NCBI GenBank assembly: GCA_963593685.1
Contig: CAVBBP010000027.1
Location: forward strand, 1-34,476
DNA from: W0P28-013 sp963593685
GTDB taxonomy: Bacteria; Bacteroidota; Bacteroidia; Bacteroidales; Paludibacteraceae
DNA: 34,476 bases
Direction of reading: 5' to 3'
How positions within the stretch are numbered: the first letter of the stretch is position 1; the number at the start of each line of letters is the position of its first letter. The notes below the pieces were generated by a model. That model saw only the letters and a list, made by a program, of their open reading frames with translations, searched no databases and was not told the origin of the DNA. Of the stretch, positions 1 through 8,306 are shown in pieces. Position numbers and translations under genes: made by a program.

Positions 1-100
1 CCGTCGGTTCGAGCGTGTCGCAAAAATACGCACCGTCGATATACAACCGCCCAATAGTGTAGGTGGGGCGCAGGGCTATGCGCTTTACAAGCAGTTTCAT
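1..100 (-). CDS. DUF5675-family protein, N-terminal part (cut by window edge)
   Basis: The minus strand from an ATG at 100 reads MKLLVKRIALRPTYTIGRLY and continues with IDGAYFCDTLEPT up to the window edge. This opening (a KRIA-like strand, a TYTIG motif, then YFCDTLE) is typical of DUF5675, a family common near lysis genes in Bacteroidetes phages. Its biochemical function is not established. The start codon overlaps the stop of the upstream gene (ATGA), so the two are translationally coupled at the distal end of the late operon. Only about 33 residues are visible. Confidence 0.72.
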   Translation of the reverse strand, partial: MKLLVKRIALRPTYTIGRLYIDGAYFCDTLEPT

Positions 101-522
101 TTCGCTTCGCTTTCGGTCGCTTCTGTTTCAGTGGTTTCTGCTTCTGCGGCTTCGGTCGCTTCGGCGGCTGCTTCAGCGGCAGGTGCTTTGGCGGCTTCGG
201 CTTCGGTGGCTGCTTCCACCAACTTGTTCCAACGCCACAGCGTTACTTGGTCGAAGATGCGCTTGGCTTTGGCATCAAGCAGTTCAAACTCTTCATCGGT
301 CAGTTCGGTAGCCACTGCTTCGCCAGCCGTGAGTGCAGCCTCCACTTTGGCAGCCACCGCCTTATAGATGTCGATTTTGGGTACAGGCACACTGGTACGC
401 GCCAGCGCATCGTTCAGTTCGCCAGCAAAAGTGCGTGCGTGAACCTCGTTGTCTGCGCCAATGTAGCGCACTTGCAAGTCGTTTAGGTCGAGAATTTTCT
501 CGCCGAGCAATAACTTTTTCAT
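97..522 (-). CDS. Hypothetical late-operon protein with Ala/Glu-rich tail
   Basis: This is a 141-residue protein. Residues 1-105 look folded, with a TDEEFELLDAKAKRIF helix and a VTLWRWNKLVEAA helix. The last 35 or so residues are low-complexity Ala/Glu/Thr (repeats like EAAEAETTETEATES), probably disordered or a weak coiled coil. I do not recognise the family. It lies between the fibre gene and DUF5675 and overlaps the latter by 4 nt, so it is probably a late gene, perhaps a small structural or lysis accessory. The start at 522 is preceded by a purine-rich AAAGGAGAAAAAAA tract that can act as a ribosome binding site. Confidence 0.75.
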   Translation of the reverse strand: MKKLLLGEKILDLNDLQVRYIGADNEVHARTFAGELNDALARTSVPVPKIDIYKAVAAKVEAALTAGEAVATELTDEEFELLDAKAKRIFDQVTLWRWNKLVEAATEAEAAKAPAAEAAAEATEAAEAETTETEATESEAK

Positions 523-538
523 TTTTTTTCTCCTTTTA

Positions 539-570
539 TTTGGTTTTCGTTATTTTATGTTGTACCTTTG
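539..570 (+). promoter_or_regulatory. Bacteroidetes-type promoter for the 576-686 RNA
   Basis: The -33 element TTTG (539-542) and the -7 element TACCTTTG (563-570, fitting TAnnTTTG) are separated by 20 nt, as in the Bacteroides primary sigma-factor consensus. The predicted start, 6 nt downstream at about 576, is the first base of a perfect 13-bp closing stem. It points away from the flanking late genes, so it serves a separate plus-strand transcript. Confidence 0.72.
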
Positions 571-575
571 TGGTC

Positions 576-686
576 AGAAAGGGTCTTCTAATCCTTGCTG
601 CATAGCAGACACAGTCATTCGATGCGCATTGGGCGTCGGGGTAGTTTAAGCAGCAAGGGGTCTAATTGAAGACCCTTTCTTTTTTT
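576..686 (+). ncRNA. Compact hairpin small RNA with intrinsic terminator
   Basis: This is an intergenic RNA of about 111 nt. Closing stem P1 pairs 576-588 with 668-680 (13 perfect pairs). An asymmetric internal loop follows, then P2 pairs 593-601 with 650-658 (9 perfect pairs). An apical hairpin pairs GAUGC with GCGUC, including a U-G pair that favours the plus strand. The 3' arm of P1 runs directly into seven U, so P1 doubles as the terminator. No ORF is present. Its position opposite the late operon means late read-through would make its full complement. The end-to-end closed shape recalls packaging RNAs of phi29-like phages, but I see no three-way junction, so that is only a thought. I do not recognise the family. 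Confidence 0.68.
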
Positions 687-690
687 ATGC

Positions 691-3600
691 CTAAAACTGC
701 CGAATTGGTTTCTCCATAAATCCATAGAATTTGTACTCAACTCTGCCATTTAAGTTGAAACCCGATGTTTTACGCACACGCATACAGAGCGTTTTGATAT
801 ACGGACGCTGATTGCCTTTGCGCATATTCGCCAACAGGCAGTCAAGATACCAGTTACATTTATACCCACTTCTATTACTTATCGGGCAAGATGGCAGTTC
901 TTTGAGCGTCCTAAACCAATACTCACCAGCATCGGCATAGTCGTAGGCACGCCAGCGGAAAACTTTTTTATTTCTGCGGTAAATGCCATTGCCGCTACCG
1001 TACCCTATATAATTGATGGTATGCACATTACGGCGCACAAAGGCTGGTATAATATCTGTTCGCATTGCGGCACCGGCACCAATGCGAACGCCAAACTGCG
1101 GACGCTCGAACACACGCCAAGTGTCGCGTTCTATGCCACTGCCAGTCATTATGCATTTGAGCCAGTGGCGTTTCACGCGCACCTCAGACTCCTTGAGTTT
1201 CCGCAAGTGCCACACACCATTCACTACCGACAGCAGGTAGAAATTTGTATTGTATCCACCTCCATCTTTTCTTACCAAATCCCACTCGGTAGAGTTGCTG
1301 TTCAACTTATTGTTGCTCAACACATCTTCTGCTGTGCAGTAGAAGCGTATCTGCTTGGGAGGGAACCGATATTTTTTGTTCAGCGTACATTCAAGCGTAT
1401 ATTCAATGTTCCAATCGCCCTCAATGCCCTCGGGGAAACTCATCATATATGTTGATGGACTTTTAAGCGAAATCTTATTACCGTCTCTTTCTACCTCGCG
1501 CACTGCGCCTATAGTCAGTTTTTGTGTACGCACATCGAGAGTATTCGCCTTGTTAATGAATGTTGCCGTTAGTTCAAAAGCGCAACCATAGTCGACTGGA
1601 ACTTCTACCACTTTGCCAGTTTTGCTTTTTAATTTACTATATACTCGTTTTGTGTAGCAGCCCCAGTTTTCGATATAAACATTTTTTGTTCCTTTGGGGA
1701 ATGTAGCGGTAGCCGTAGCGTGTAGCGCATAATTGGCATCATCTATGCGTTTGCCGAACTGCGACACTTCGAGCAGCGGCAGTTTTACATTGGCAAAGTA
1801 GGGCATCTTGTTGAGCGGACAGAGGTTGATGCCCGAAGCCAACACTCTTGCGCCACGATTGGCGGTGCGTTTCTGCCACCACGCAAAGTCGAGCATCGTT
1901 TCGCTTGCTCCCGACCCTGTGCTTGTTCCTAACTCTATGCTTGCGTCGCTCCCTGCGTTTGCCGAGAAAGTGCCACGCTCTATGCCGTTCACAGTCAAGT
2001 GCAGAGTGCCGTTGCCTATGTCGCTGGTGTAGGCGTAGAGATGTTTGCTCCACGCGCCCCAAGTTACTTCCGAGTCTGCATCGACGCTTGTACCCTCGCG
2101 CAACCAATAGCCGTCTTTGTTGGTCATGGTCTGCTTGTACGAGTAGCCTTTCAGCGTTCGCGCATTCTCTACCGAGAGCGTCCAACTCGAATAGGTATAG
2201 ACTTGTCTACGACCAGCCGTTCTCGCACCCTTTTGGAGATAGACCACTTTGTATGTCCCTGCCGTCGAGAACTTGTCGAGTTGGTCTAACGAGGTGATAC
2301 GCAGTGTGTCGTCGTCTTTTATCAGTTGCAGTCCGTTCAGCGTCCACTTGTATAGGTTGGTCGAACTGCTCGACATATAGAGCGTGTCGGTGCGTCCATC
2401 GGTGGTTGCCCATTGTGTGCCGTTGTATGCCATCAGCAACGGACTGGAGTCTTTTGGCGTTACTACCCACAACAAACTGGTGTCGCTCAAATCGACAAGA
2501 CCATTGTACCACGACTCTGCCGTGCATTCGTTCACGGTTACAACCTCTTTCGGCGGTATCTCTTTCGACGAACCCACGAGTGCGTCCACTTCCGCTTTGG
2601 TGTAGTAGTCGTTCAAATCGTCGCCAACCAACTCCCAACCGTTTTTGGTGTGTACCCATTCGGTATAGAGGTCTTTGCGGCTGTTGATATGCCCAGTGAA
2701 TATCTTGCCGTCGATGCGCCCAGTGATGATTACATATTTCGCCAACTCCGCCTCTGCTTCTGCAAAAGTGTCAAACGAAGCAACAACAGTGGGGAATGAA
2801 TCGACAATATCTTTTGCCTTTTGTAATTCCAATCCAGTAACCTCTTGCACCTCTTTGATTGCGTGTATCTTATTAGCACCACACTCCTCAAGCACCACAT
2901 CAAACTTCGTATTGCCGTTTTCGTCTTTTGCGTATTTACTCAACAGTGCTTGTGCATCTTCAAGTTTGTCAAATGTTGCAACAGTGGCTGGAGCGGAGTC
3001 TAACGACACAACAAGGTCTTTTGATTCTTTCAGCGTCAAGCCAGTAATTTTTTTCATTGTCGTTATCGCCGCAATTTTGTTGCTCGAGTCGTAACTATCG
3101 AACACCACCTCGTAGCGTTTCACAGTGCCAACGGTTTCGATGCTTTTTTCAAAGAGCGTGTACTTCTCCAACTCTGCTTCTGCATCTTCCATATTCTCGA
3201 ACGAGGAAACAACATTTGGCAGCGTGTCGAAAATCTCTTGCGCCTCTTTGGTCAAGATACCTTTTACATCTGCCAACTCACGCACGGCTTGCACTTGGTC
3301 TTCGCCACTGAATGCAAGGTGTATGTCGTAACGCTCTTTGGCAATATCGTCTTTTGGCACAAGATAAACGCAGTTGTCCGAGATGTCTTTTGTTGGCAGC
3401 ACATTGACTATGCGAATACCGAAAGGCTCGTACAACGAGAAAAACTCTTTTTTCTCTGCGTCGTATTGCCACAAACCAAACTCGTCTTTTGTGATATACA
3501 ACGATTGGTCGTTGGCATCGGCAGCAGCGCGCATCTCTTCGGGAGTGTCGTAAAAATGCACACCGCCTACCTGCTCCAACTCGTGCAGGTGTTTGCGGAA

Positions 3601-3762
3601 CAACACATGGTCGATAAACATACCGTGCGTGTAGTGGTTCATATAGCGTTCCTCGAAAGCCGTCGGTGCAAGTTTCTCTTTGGTAAGAGAATACTTTTGT
3701 ATCTTACGCTCTACGATTAACTCTACAATTTTTACCAACAATTCAGACTCTTCAGGTGTCAT
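691..3762 (-). CDS. Tail fibre or appendage protein with three L7/L12-CTD-like domains
   Basis: This is a 1023-residue structural protein. Residues 1-140 form an N-terminal region, perhaps for virion attachment. Three tandem domains follow at about 144-202, 216-277 and 286-343, each resembling the C-terminal domain of ribosomal protein L7/L12. The third is clearest, with FDVVLEECGANKIHAIKEV, then TGLELQKAKDIVDSFP. A fibre-like part follows, with a YYTKAEVDALV motif near 388 and a beta-rich stretch reading GTLHLTVNGIERGTFSAN. The C-terminal 350 residues are aromatic- and Lys/Arg-rich and may be the receptor-binding part. The gene lies 13 nt after the portal gene on the late strand. The fibre role is inferred from position, length and repeats. 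Confidence 0.7.
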   Translation of the reverse strand: MTPEESELLVKIVELIVERKIQKYSLTKEKLAPTAFEERYMNHYTHGMFIDHVLFRKHLHELEQVGGVHFYDTPEEMRAAADANDQSLYITKDEFGLWQYDAEKKEFFSLYEPFGIRIVNVLPTKDISDNCVYLVPKDDIAKERYDIHLAFSGEDQVQAVRELADVKGILTKEAQEIFDTLPNVVSSFENMEDAEAELEKYTLFEKSIETVGTVKRYEVVFDSYDSSNKIAAITTMKKITGLTLKESKDLVVSLDSAPATVATFDKLEDAQALLSKYAKDENGNTKFDVVLEECGANKIHAIKEVQEVTGLELQKAKDIVDSFPTVVASFDTFAEAEAELAKYVIITGRIDGKIFTGHINSRKDLYTEWVHTKNGWELVGDDLNDYYTKAEVDALVGSSKEIPPKEVVTVNECTAESWYNGLVDLSDTSLLWVVTPKDSSPLLMAYNGTQWATTDGRTDTLYMSSSSTNLYKWTLNGLQLIKDDDTLRITSLDQLDKFSTAGTYKVVYLQKGARTAGRRQVYTYSSWTLSVENARTLKGYSYKQTMTNKDGYWLREGTSVDADSEVTWGAWSKHLYAYTSDIGNGTLHLTVNGIERGTFSANAGSDASIELGTSTGSGASETMLDFAWWQKRTANRGARVLASGINLCPLNKMPYFANVKLPLLEVSQFGKRIDDANYALHATATATFPKGTKNVYIENWGCYTKRVYSKLKSKTGKVVEVPVDYGCAFELTATFINKANTLDVRTQKLTIGAVREVERDGNKISLKSPSTYMMSFPEGIEGDWNIEYTLECTLNKKYRFPPKQIRFYCTAEDVLSNNKLNSNSTEWDLVRKDGGGYNTNFYLLSVVNGVWHLRKLKESEVRVKRHWLKCIMTGSGIERDTWRVFERPQFGVRIGAGAAMRTDIIPAFVRRNVHTINYIGYGSGNGIYRRNKKVFRWRAYDYADAGEYWFRTLKELPSCPISNRSGYKCNWYLDCLLANMRKGNQRPYIKTLCMRVRKTSGFNLNGRVEYKFYGFMEKPIRQF

Positions 3763-3775
3763 AGTTTTACATATT

Positions 3776-5806
3776 TTATTGGTTTAACATATTCATTGCG
3801 TTGGGGTCTGCTACGCCACTCAACTGTGCTATTTCGGGCGTTGGCATTCCTATGTCGTTGGCTGGCGTGCCACCCATAGGCGATACACCTGCGGCGGCTT
3901 GCTGCGCGGCTTGCGCCTCTTGTGCGGCTTGTGCTTGCGCTGCTTGAATAGCCTGTTCCTCTTTCTCTATCTCTTCCAGTATCTTGTCGGAGAATGGATA
4001 ACTGCTCGCTTTCAAAAGGGTCTTCACATTCATCTGCCCCATTTGGAATATCTGCATCAAGAACTGATTCATCATTGCACGGTAAGCAGGTGTGAGTTGA
4101 GTTTCGGTTATCACTATATCGAAATCGCTGTTCTGAACCTTTTGTGGGTCATACCATTTCGATTCCTCTGTGTAGTGCTTTCCTGCTATGTTTATGTAGC
4201 GAGGCGTATCGTAATACTGCTGTATCACTTTCATTAGTTTGTAGTCGCGTTTGCGACGGAAGTGATTGAACGATTCTATCGTGTCGAGCAGGTTTGTCTG
4301 CGAGTTTTGTGTCTGCTGCGCATAGAGTCCGCTTGGCGTTCCTGCGTGTGGGGTCTGTCCCTGCAACGCACCACTCACACCGCTTATCTCTCTCAACAGC
4401 GAAATCTGTAATTGCAACAGTTCGTTTGCGCCAACATTGGTGGCGTTGGTACTTATCTGCTGGGGCATAGGCGCACCTGCCTTTACTTTGGCAAACAATA
4501 CACCGTTGTATTTTACCCACTCCTCAAGCACCTCTTCTTTGGTCATATCGCCCAACGCATCTTCGGGGAACACCAACACGCCTTTGGCACTCGACCCCAT
4601 AATAAAGTCTATCAGCGTTATCATACGGTTGATGTAGCGTTGCTGGTCTATAATGTCCTCGACAAAACTATGCGCTTTGCTGTTTACCAATGGGTAGATT
4701 TTCAGCACAAACGGTGGTTCGTTGTGCCAATAAGGGCATTCGTGTTCCAAAAGAATGTCGCCGTAGGGGGTCAAGTAGCGGCATACCCAATACTGATGAT
4801 AGAACCACGAGTAGGTTATTGCTACCTTTTCCTCAAACTCCTCTTCGCTCAAGCCATTTGCCAACGCTTCGTCGTGCCTACGGTCGTTCTCGGCAATAAT
4901 GTCGCCCAAGTTCTCAAGGTCTGTTATATAGTAGTCGGCATTGTAGTGGTCGTGTACACGCAAGCGCGTCTTGCTCTCCAACTCCCAAGCCTGTATCACG
5001 CGGCACTTGTCGTTGTCGTATGGTACGAGAAAATCCAAATTTGTCAAACGCCTGTCGTCGAGCGCACGGTTCTGCATACTATAAAGCATTGTTCTGCGCT
5101 GCGAATACATCTCTTCGATGCGACGCTTGTCTTCTGCATCACGCGCAAACTGACTGATAACATCGTCGAGCGTCAAATCCTCGATAATGCCTATTGTGTT
5201 GATGTCGTTGCCGCGTGGGTCTTCCAAGTCGCCATTGAAAAACAGACGCGCATAGTTCACATTCGTTACATATACATCGTATATCTGTTTCTCTTTAATC
5301 CATTTGTAACGCACCACTTGGCACGCTATCGAGGTCATCAAAAACATCTCAAACATACGCGCGTCCAATTCGTTCAGTTCGTTGGTGTCGTGAACATATT
5401 GCATCGCCGTAGTCATCATCTCGCCAAGTTTCTGCTCGTCCCTATCGCGACTGATTGCTTCGGGACTTTGTTGGTTACTGCGCATTACACCAGTAACACA
5501 TTTCACTATTTGGCGAATCATATTATTCTTGAGTGGCACTTTGCCTTGGTTCAGAATGTTCTGCTCCTCAGTCATCCATTCGTCGCCAACTTTCACCTTG
5601 TCGCACCACTGATTGCCAAAGGTGTAGTTTATGTTGCGTTCGGCGTTTTCACGCACATCACGCAGAGCGTCCCACATTCGTTTGTATTTCAGAATCTTGT
5701 CCTGCATCAAACCGCGCTGTTCGCTATCGAGCGACGACGCTTTGGTCGCCACTGCCTTTACCAGCACTGGTTCGCTCTTTATATATTTGTATCTTCCCTT
5801 TGCCAT
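3776..5806 (-). CDS. Portal protein (P22-type)
   Basis: This 676-residue protein forms the dodecameric vertex ring through which DNA is packaged and ejected. Features typical of P22-type portals are an N-terminal helical part with a GNQW motif near 66, an early region ending in VKCVTGVMRSNQQSPEA, a central beta-rich region, the Pro/Gly-rich motif SGVSGALQGQTPHAGTPSG near 480-500, and a C-terminal Ala/Gln-rich coiled coil (AIQAAQAQAAQEAQAAQQ) that may form the internal barrel. The start codon overlaps the stop of the upstream gene by 1 nt (TAATG). Its place between connector-like genes and the fibre, with capsid upstream, supports the call. Confidence 0.88.
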   Translation of the reverse strand: MAKGRYKYIKSEPVLVKAVATKASSLDSEQRGLMQDKILKYKRMWDALRDVRENAERNINYTFGNQWCDKVKVGDEWMTEEQNILNQGKVPLKNNMIRQIVKCVTGVMRSNQQSPEAISRDRDEQKLGEMMTTAMQYVHDTNELNELDARMFEMFLMTSIACQVVRYKWIKEKQIYDVYVTNVNYARLFFNGDLEDPRGNDINTIGIIEDLTLDDVISQFARDAEDKRRIEEMYSQRRTMLYSMQNRALDDRRLTNLDFLVPYDNDKCRVIQAWELESKTRLRVHDHYNADYYITDLENLGDIIAENDRRHDEALANGLSEEEFEEKVAITYSWFYHQYWVCRYLTPYGDILLEHECPYWHNEPPFVLKIYPLVNSKAHSFVEDIIDQQRYINRMITLIDFIMGSSAKGVLVFPEDALGDMTKEEVLEEWVKYNGVLFAKVKAGAPMPQQISTNATNVGANELLQLQISLLREISGVSGALQGQTPHAGTPSGLYAQQTQNSQTNLLDTIESFNHFRRKRDYKLMKVIQQYYDTPRYINIAGKHYTEESKWYDPQKVQNSDFDIVITETQLTPAYRAMMNQFLMQIFQMGQMNVKTLLKASSYPFSDKILEEIEKEEQAIQAAQAQAAQEAQAAQQAAAGVSPMGGTPANDIGMPTPEIAQLSGVADPNAMNMLNQ

Positions 5807-6456
5807 TATCTTGTATATGCCTCTATAAGTTTATTTAGTTCGCCGTCGAGCAACGAGGCTTTGTCGCCCATACCATATATGTCATAAACTTTTTTGGCGC
5901 AGTTCAGTGTAAAAAATTCCACAAGTTCTCCCTGTATATTGCTTTCGTCGAAGCGTGAAACCTGCCACGCCGACTCTATCTCGTGCGCTGAGCCCGACAG
6001 ACAAGAGTAATAACTCAACGACTTATTGCGAGGAAACACATCGAGGCTACGATGATACACAAGTACTGGCTTGTATATGCCGCCCATAGTGTAGGGGTTT
6101 TCTTGCAGTTGCGCTATATCGCTGCCCTCTTGCTCGGCGTGGTGCAGGGTTGTCTTCCAGTCCTGCATTTTGAAACGGTGAACACGCAAAAAGGTGTCGC
6201 CCAATCCCAACACACCGCTGCCGTTAGCGTATTTTATTTGGTCTATTATTACCATTTTGTCCGAGCGAATAAGGTGCAAAGGAAGCGTCATCAGCATTTC
6301 GTTACAAGCCTCGTCTATCGTTTTGCGTATATACGACACTATCGGCTTTGTTTCAAAACCCATCGATTCCGAAGCAGCCAATGCGGTTGTTTCGGCAAAT
6401 GGAGTGTACTCCTCCATCTTCACTTTTACCCTATCTATCAACTCGTCAATCGCCAT
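5806..6456 (-). CDS. Putative head-tail connector or adaptor protein
   Basis: This 216-residue protein has an N-terminal helical part (MAIDELIDRVKVKMEEY), a central region with a GVLGLGDTFLRVHRFKM strand, and a C-terminal helix (DKASLLDGELNKLIEAYTR). It lies directly between the portal gene and a small head protein, overlapping the former by 1 nt and the latter by 11 nt. That is the usual place for a head-completion or adaptor protein in podovirus-like genomes. I do not recognise specific catalytic motifs. The adaptor role is inferred from synteny and size. Confidence 0.65.
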   Translation of the reverse strand: MAIDELIDRVKVKMEEYTPFAETTALAASESMGFETKPIVSYIRKTIDEACNEMLMTLPLHLIRSDKMVIIDQIKYANGSGVLGLGDTFLRVHRFKMQDWKTTLHHAEQEGSDIAQLQENPYTMGGIYKPVLVYHRSLDVFPRNKSLSYYSCLSGSAHEIESAWQVSRFDESNIQGELVEFFTLNCAKKVYDIYGMGDKASLLDGELNKLIEAYTR

Positions 6457-6859
6457 AGGCTATGTTCGGAAACTCTATGTTAAGTTCCGCCATCTTCTTT
6501 AGAATTTTTGCTTTTGTGTTGCACTGCGATGGTTTGAGTCCGAACTTTTCGGTAAGCACGGCTATCGCCTCTTTTGTGGTCTTTACCTCGCCAAAAGAAG
6601 ATACCTCCATCGAAACGCTCTCCTGCTCACTGGACTGTGGTTCTTCCTCTCCCTCAACGCGCTCCAGCGTGATGATAGGAAATCTCAACGCCTCTATCGC
6701 CTCTTGTTCTTTCTTGTCCGTTGTGGAGTAACTGGCAAAGCGTATCACATTGCCCACGCGATGCCCCTTGCGGAACTCTACGCGACGACAAACGCCGTCA
6801 ATCAGCAGCGACAGCGACACGCCTGTAAGTCCTTTGGCTATGTAGTGTTTTGTTATCAT
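6446..6859 (-). CDS. Small late protein with C-terminal LEM/HeH-like motif
   Basis: This is a 137-residue protein. The N-terminal half is beta-rich with a VEFRKGHRVGNVIRFASY strand pattern. An acidic linker (about 72-88) follows, then a C-terminal helix-extended-helix-like segment (TTKEAIAVLTEKFGLKPSQ, then KAKILKKMAELNIEFPNI). Short C-terminal modules of this kind recur in phage head and tail proteins, but the exact role is unknown. It is encoded between the capsid and connector-like genes, after the hairpin that follows the capsid gene. It overlaps the connector-like gene by 11 nt, so the two are probably translationally coupled. Confidence 0.68.
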   Translation of the reverse strand: MITKHYIAKGLTGVSLSLLIDGVCRRVEFRKGHRVGNVIRFASYSTTDKKEQEAIEALRFPIITLERVEGEEEPQSSEQESVSMEVSSFGEVKTTKEAIAVLTEKFGLKPSQCNTKAKILKKMAELNIEFPNIAYGD

Positions 6860-6875
6860 ATCAAATTGTGTGTAA

Positions 6876-6917
6876 GAAAATAATTAAAGGGGCGGGTGCA
6901 GTGTTACACCCACCCCT
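6876..6917 (-). terminator. Intrinsic terminator or attenuator after the capsid gene
   Basis: On the minus strand, the arms at 6917-6907 and 6898-6888 form an 11-bp G/C-rich stem with an 8-nt loop. It contains one U-G pair that would be an A-C mismatch on the other strand, so it is oriented with the late genes. A U-rich tract (UUUAAUUAUUUU) follows. It sits 13 nt after the capsid stop and before more late genes, so it probably acts as a leaky terminator that keeps capsid mRNA in excess of connector and portal mRNA, or protects its 3' end. Confidence 0.68.
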
Positions 6918-6930
6918 CTAATGTTATTGA

Positions 6931-8277
6931 TTAGTCAATCAAACTGATTATGCAGTGGGTATCGGGGTATTTCAAAGCGATACCTGCTACTTCGGTATAA
7001 ACTTTCACATCGCCGTCGAACGAGCCACCGTGTTTGGTGTCGAGCGTCAAGGTGTCGGAAGTCCAAACAAACTTATCCAAGTTATCCACATCAAGCACAA
7101 TGGCTTTGTCGGCATAACCATACAGGTCAAGCACATCGTGTTGCATACAAAGCAGCGTACCAAAGTTGCTTCTGATTTCTTGGAACTCGATACCCCAGTT
7201 CACTTTCGTTTCGGTGGCAGCGAGTTGCTTCTGTACCATTTCGATTTTCGACAGTTCAGCGTTGAAGTTAGAACCCATAAACATCACGCGTTTGCGGTTG
7301 CCCACATTGCCTTGGAATATGTATTTGCAGATGTCCACAAGTTGTGCATTCTTGTCGGTAGCCGATTTGCTGAATGTAGCGGCTTTAGAAATGTAATCGA
7401 CGATACCACCAGTGGCATATACTTCAGCCTTTTTCGGAGCATTGTAGTATTTACATTTGCGACCGAACAAGAACGAAGCCTCTTGAGCCATTTTGAACTC
7501 GCACATAGCCTGTTCCTCAATGTCGCTCATCGACCAGTTCACCTCTTTCTTGTGAATTTTTTGCAGGGTCGATTCAGCCACTTGCCATTTGAAAATTTGG
7601 CAGTAGTTGCTTTGTTTAACAGGCAGAGCCGAGTAGTTCACGGTCTGTACTTCACCCTCGATAGCAGCGCGTCCCAAACGATATACGGCATCACCAGCGG
7701 CAATTTCATCAACAGGCACATCGGCACCACCGTAGGCTACCAACATTGTCTGTGCAGTAGAATCAACCGACGCGGTGTAGAGAATAACATTGCCTTTTTT
7801 CGTAACAATGCACAGCGTGTCGCCCTCGTTAAACAGAGCAGGGTCTTGCACTTTGAGTGTAGCGTCTTTCACGCCAGCAGGGTTAGCAGCAGCCGAAGCG
7901 GCGCATTCAACTACCTCGCTCTCTACTGGAAGCAGGTCGGTCGAATACCAAGAATACTCCCAGCCCTCTGCCTTTTTCGATTTTGCATTACGCAAAATGG
8001 TGTCCAAAGGCGTGTACGATGGACGAATCTTGACAATCTCTGCGTCGATAGTCTCCTGAAGCAAGTCGGGAGCGTTCTCTTTCGTTTGCGCCGTATCTAA
8101 ACCTTGGGGTTCAGACGGAGGAGTCATCGGCGCGCCGTGAATAACGGTGCTACCCGACGGAGTTGTAACCGCAACACCAGCAGCGGCTACCGCGCCACAG
8201 TCGGCTACACCGAAAATGGCACAAGCAACGAGCATGATAATGCTCATCACATTCACTTTTTCAAAAAACTTTTTCAT
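6931..8277 (-). CDS. Major capsid protein (SU10-type) with N-terminal hydrophobic segment
   Basis: This 448-residue protein should form the icosahedral shell. It shows a KIRPSYTPLDTILRNAKSKK segment (about 84-103), SWYSTDLLPVESEV, a capsid core reading NYCQIFKWQVAESTLQKI (about 229-246), EASFLFGRK, and a C-terminal strand region. This arrangement matches SU10-like capsid proteins of Bacteroidales podophages. Residues 1-10 (MKKFFEKVNV) are basic. Residues 11-40 are strongly hydrophobic and rich in Ala, Gly and Cys, then a Pro/Ser/Thr linker leads to the core. That opening looks like a signal or membrane segment, which is odd for a cytoplasmic shell protein. Downstream Met codons at 11 and 15 would keep part of it. 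The scaffold-like gene lies upstream and a terminator follows. Confidence 0.87.
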   Translation of the reverse strand: MKKFFEKVNVMSIIMLVACAIFGVADCGAVAAAGVAVTTPSGSTVIHGAPMTPPSEPQGLDTAQTKENAPDLLQETIDAEIVKIRPSYTPLDTILRNAKSKKAEGWEYSWYSTDLLPVESEVVECAASAAANPAGVKDATLKVQDPALFNEGDTLCIVTKKGNVILYTASVDSTAQTMLVAYGGADVPVDEIAAGDAVYRLGRAAIEGEVQTVNYSALPVKQSNYCQIFKWQVAESTLQKIHKKEVNWSMSDIEEQAMCEFKMAQEASFLFGRKCKYYNAPKKAEVYATGGIVDYISKAATFSKSATDKNAQLVDICKYIFQGNVGNRKRVMFMGSNFNAELSKIEMVQKQLAATETKVNWGIEFQEIRSNFGTLLCMQHDVLDLYGYADKAIVLDVDNLDKFVWTSDTLTLDTKHGGSFDGDVKVYTEVAGIALKYPDTHCIISLID

Positions 8278-8306
8278 ACTAATTTGATTTTAATTGTGTT
8301 CAACTT

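Noticed and set aside
4412..5887. A 491-codon open frame on the plus strand opposite the portal gene
   Set aside because: It is the complement of the portal gene, with His/Val/Tyr-rich shadow composition; no motifs.
6955..8100. A 381-codon plus-strand frame opposite the capsid gene
   Set aside because: Antisense shadow of a well-supported capsid gene; no domain-like pattern.
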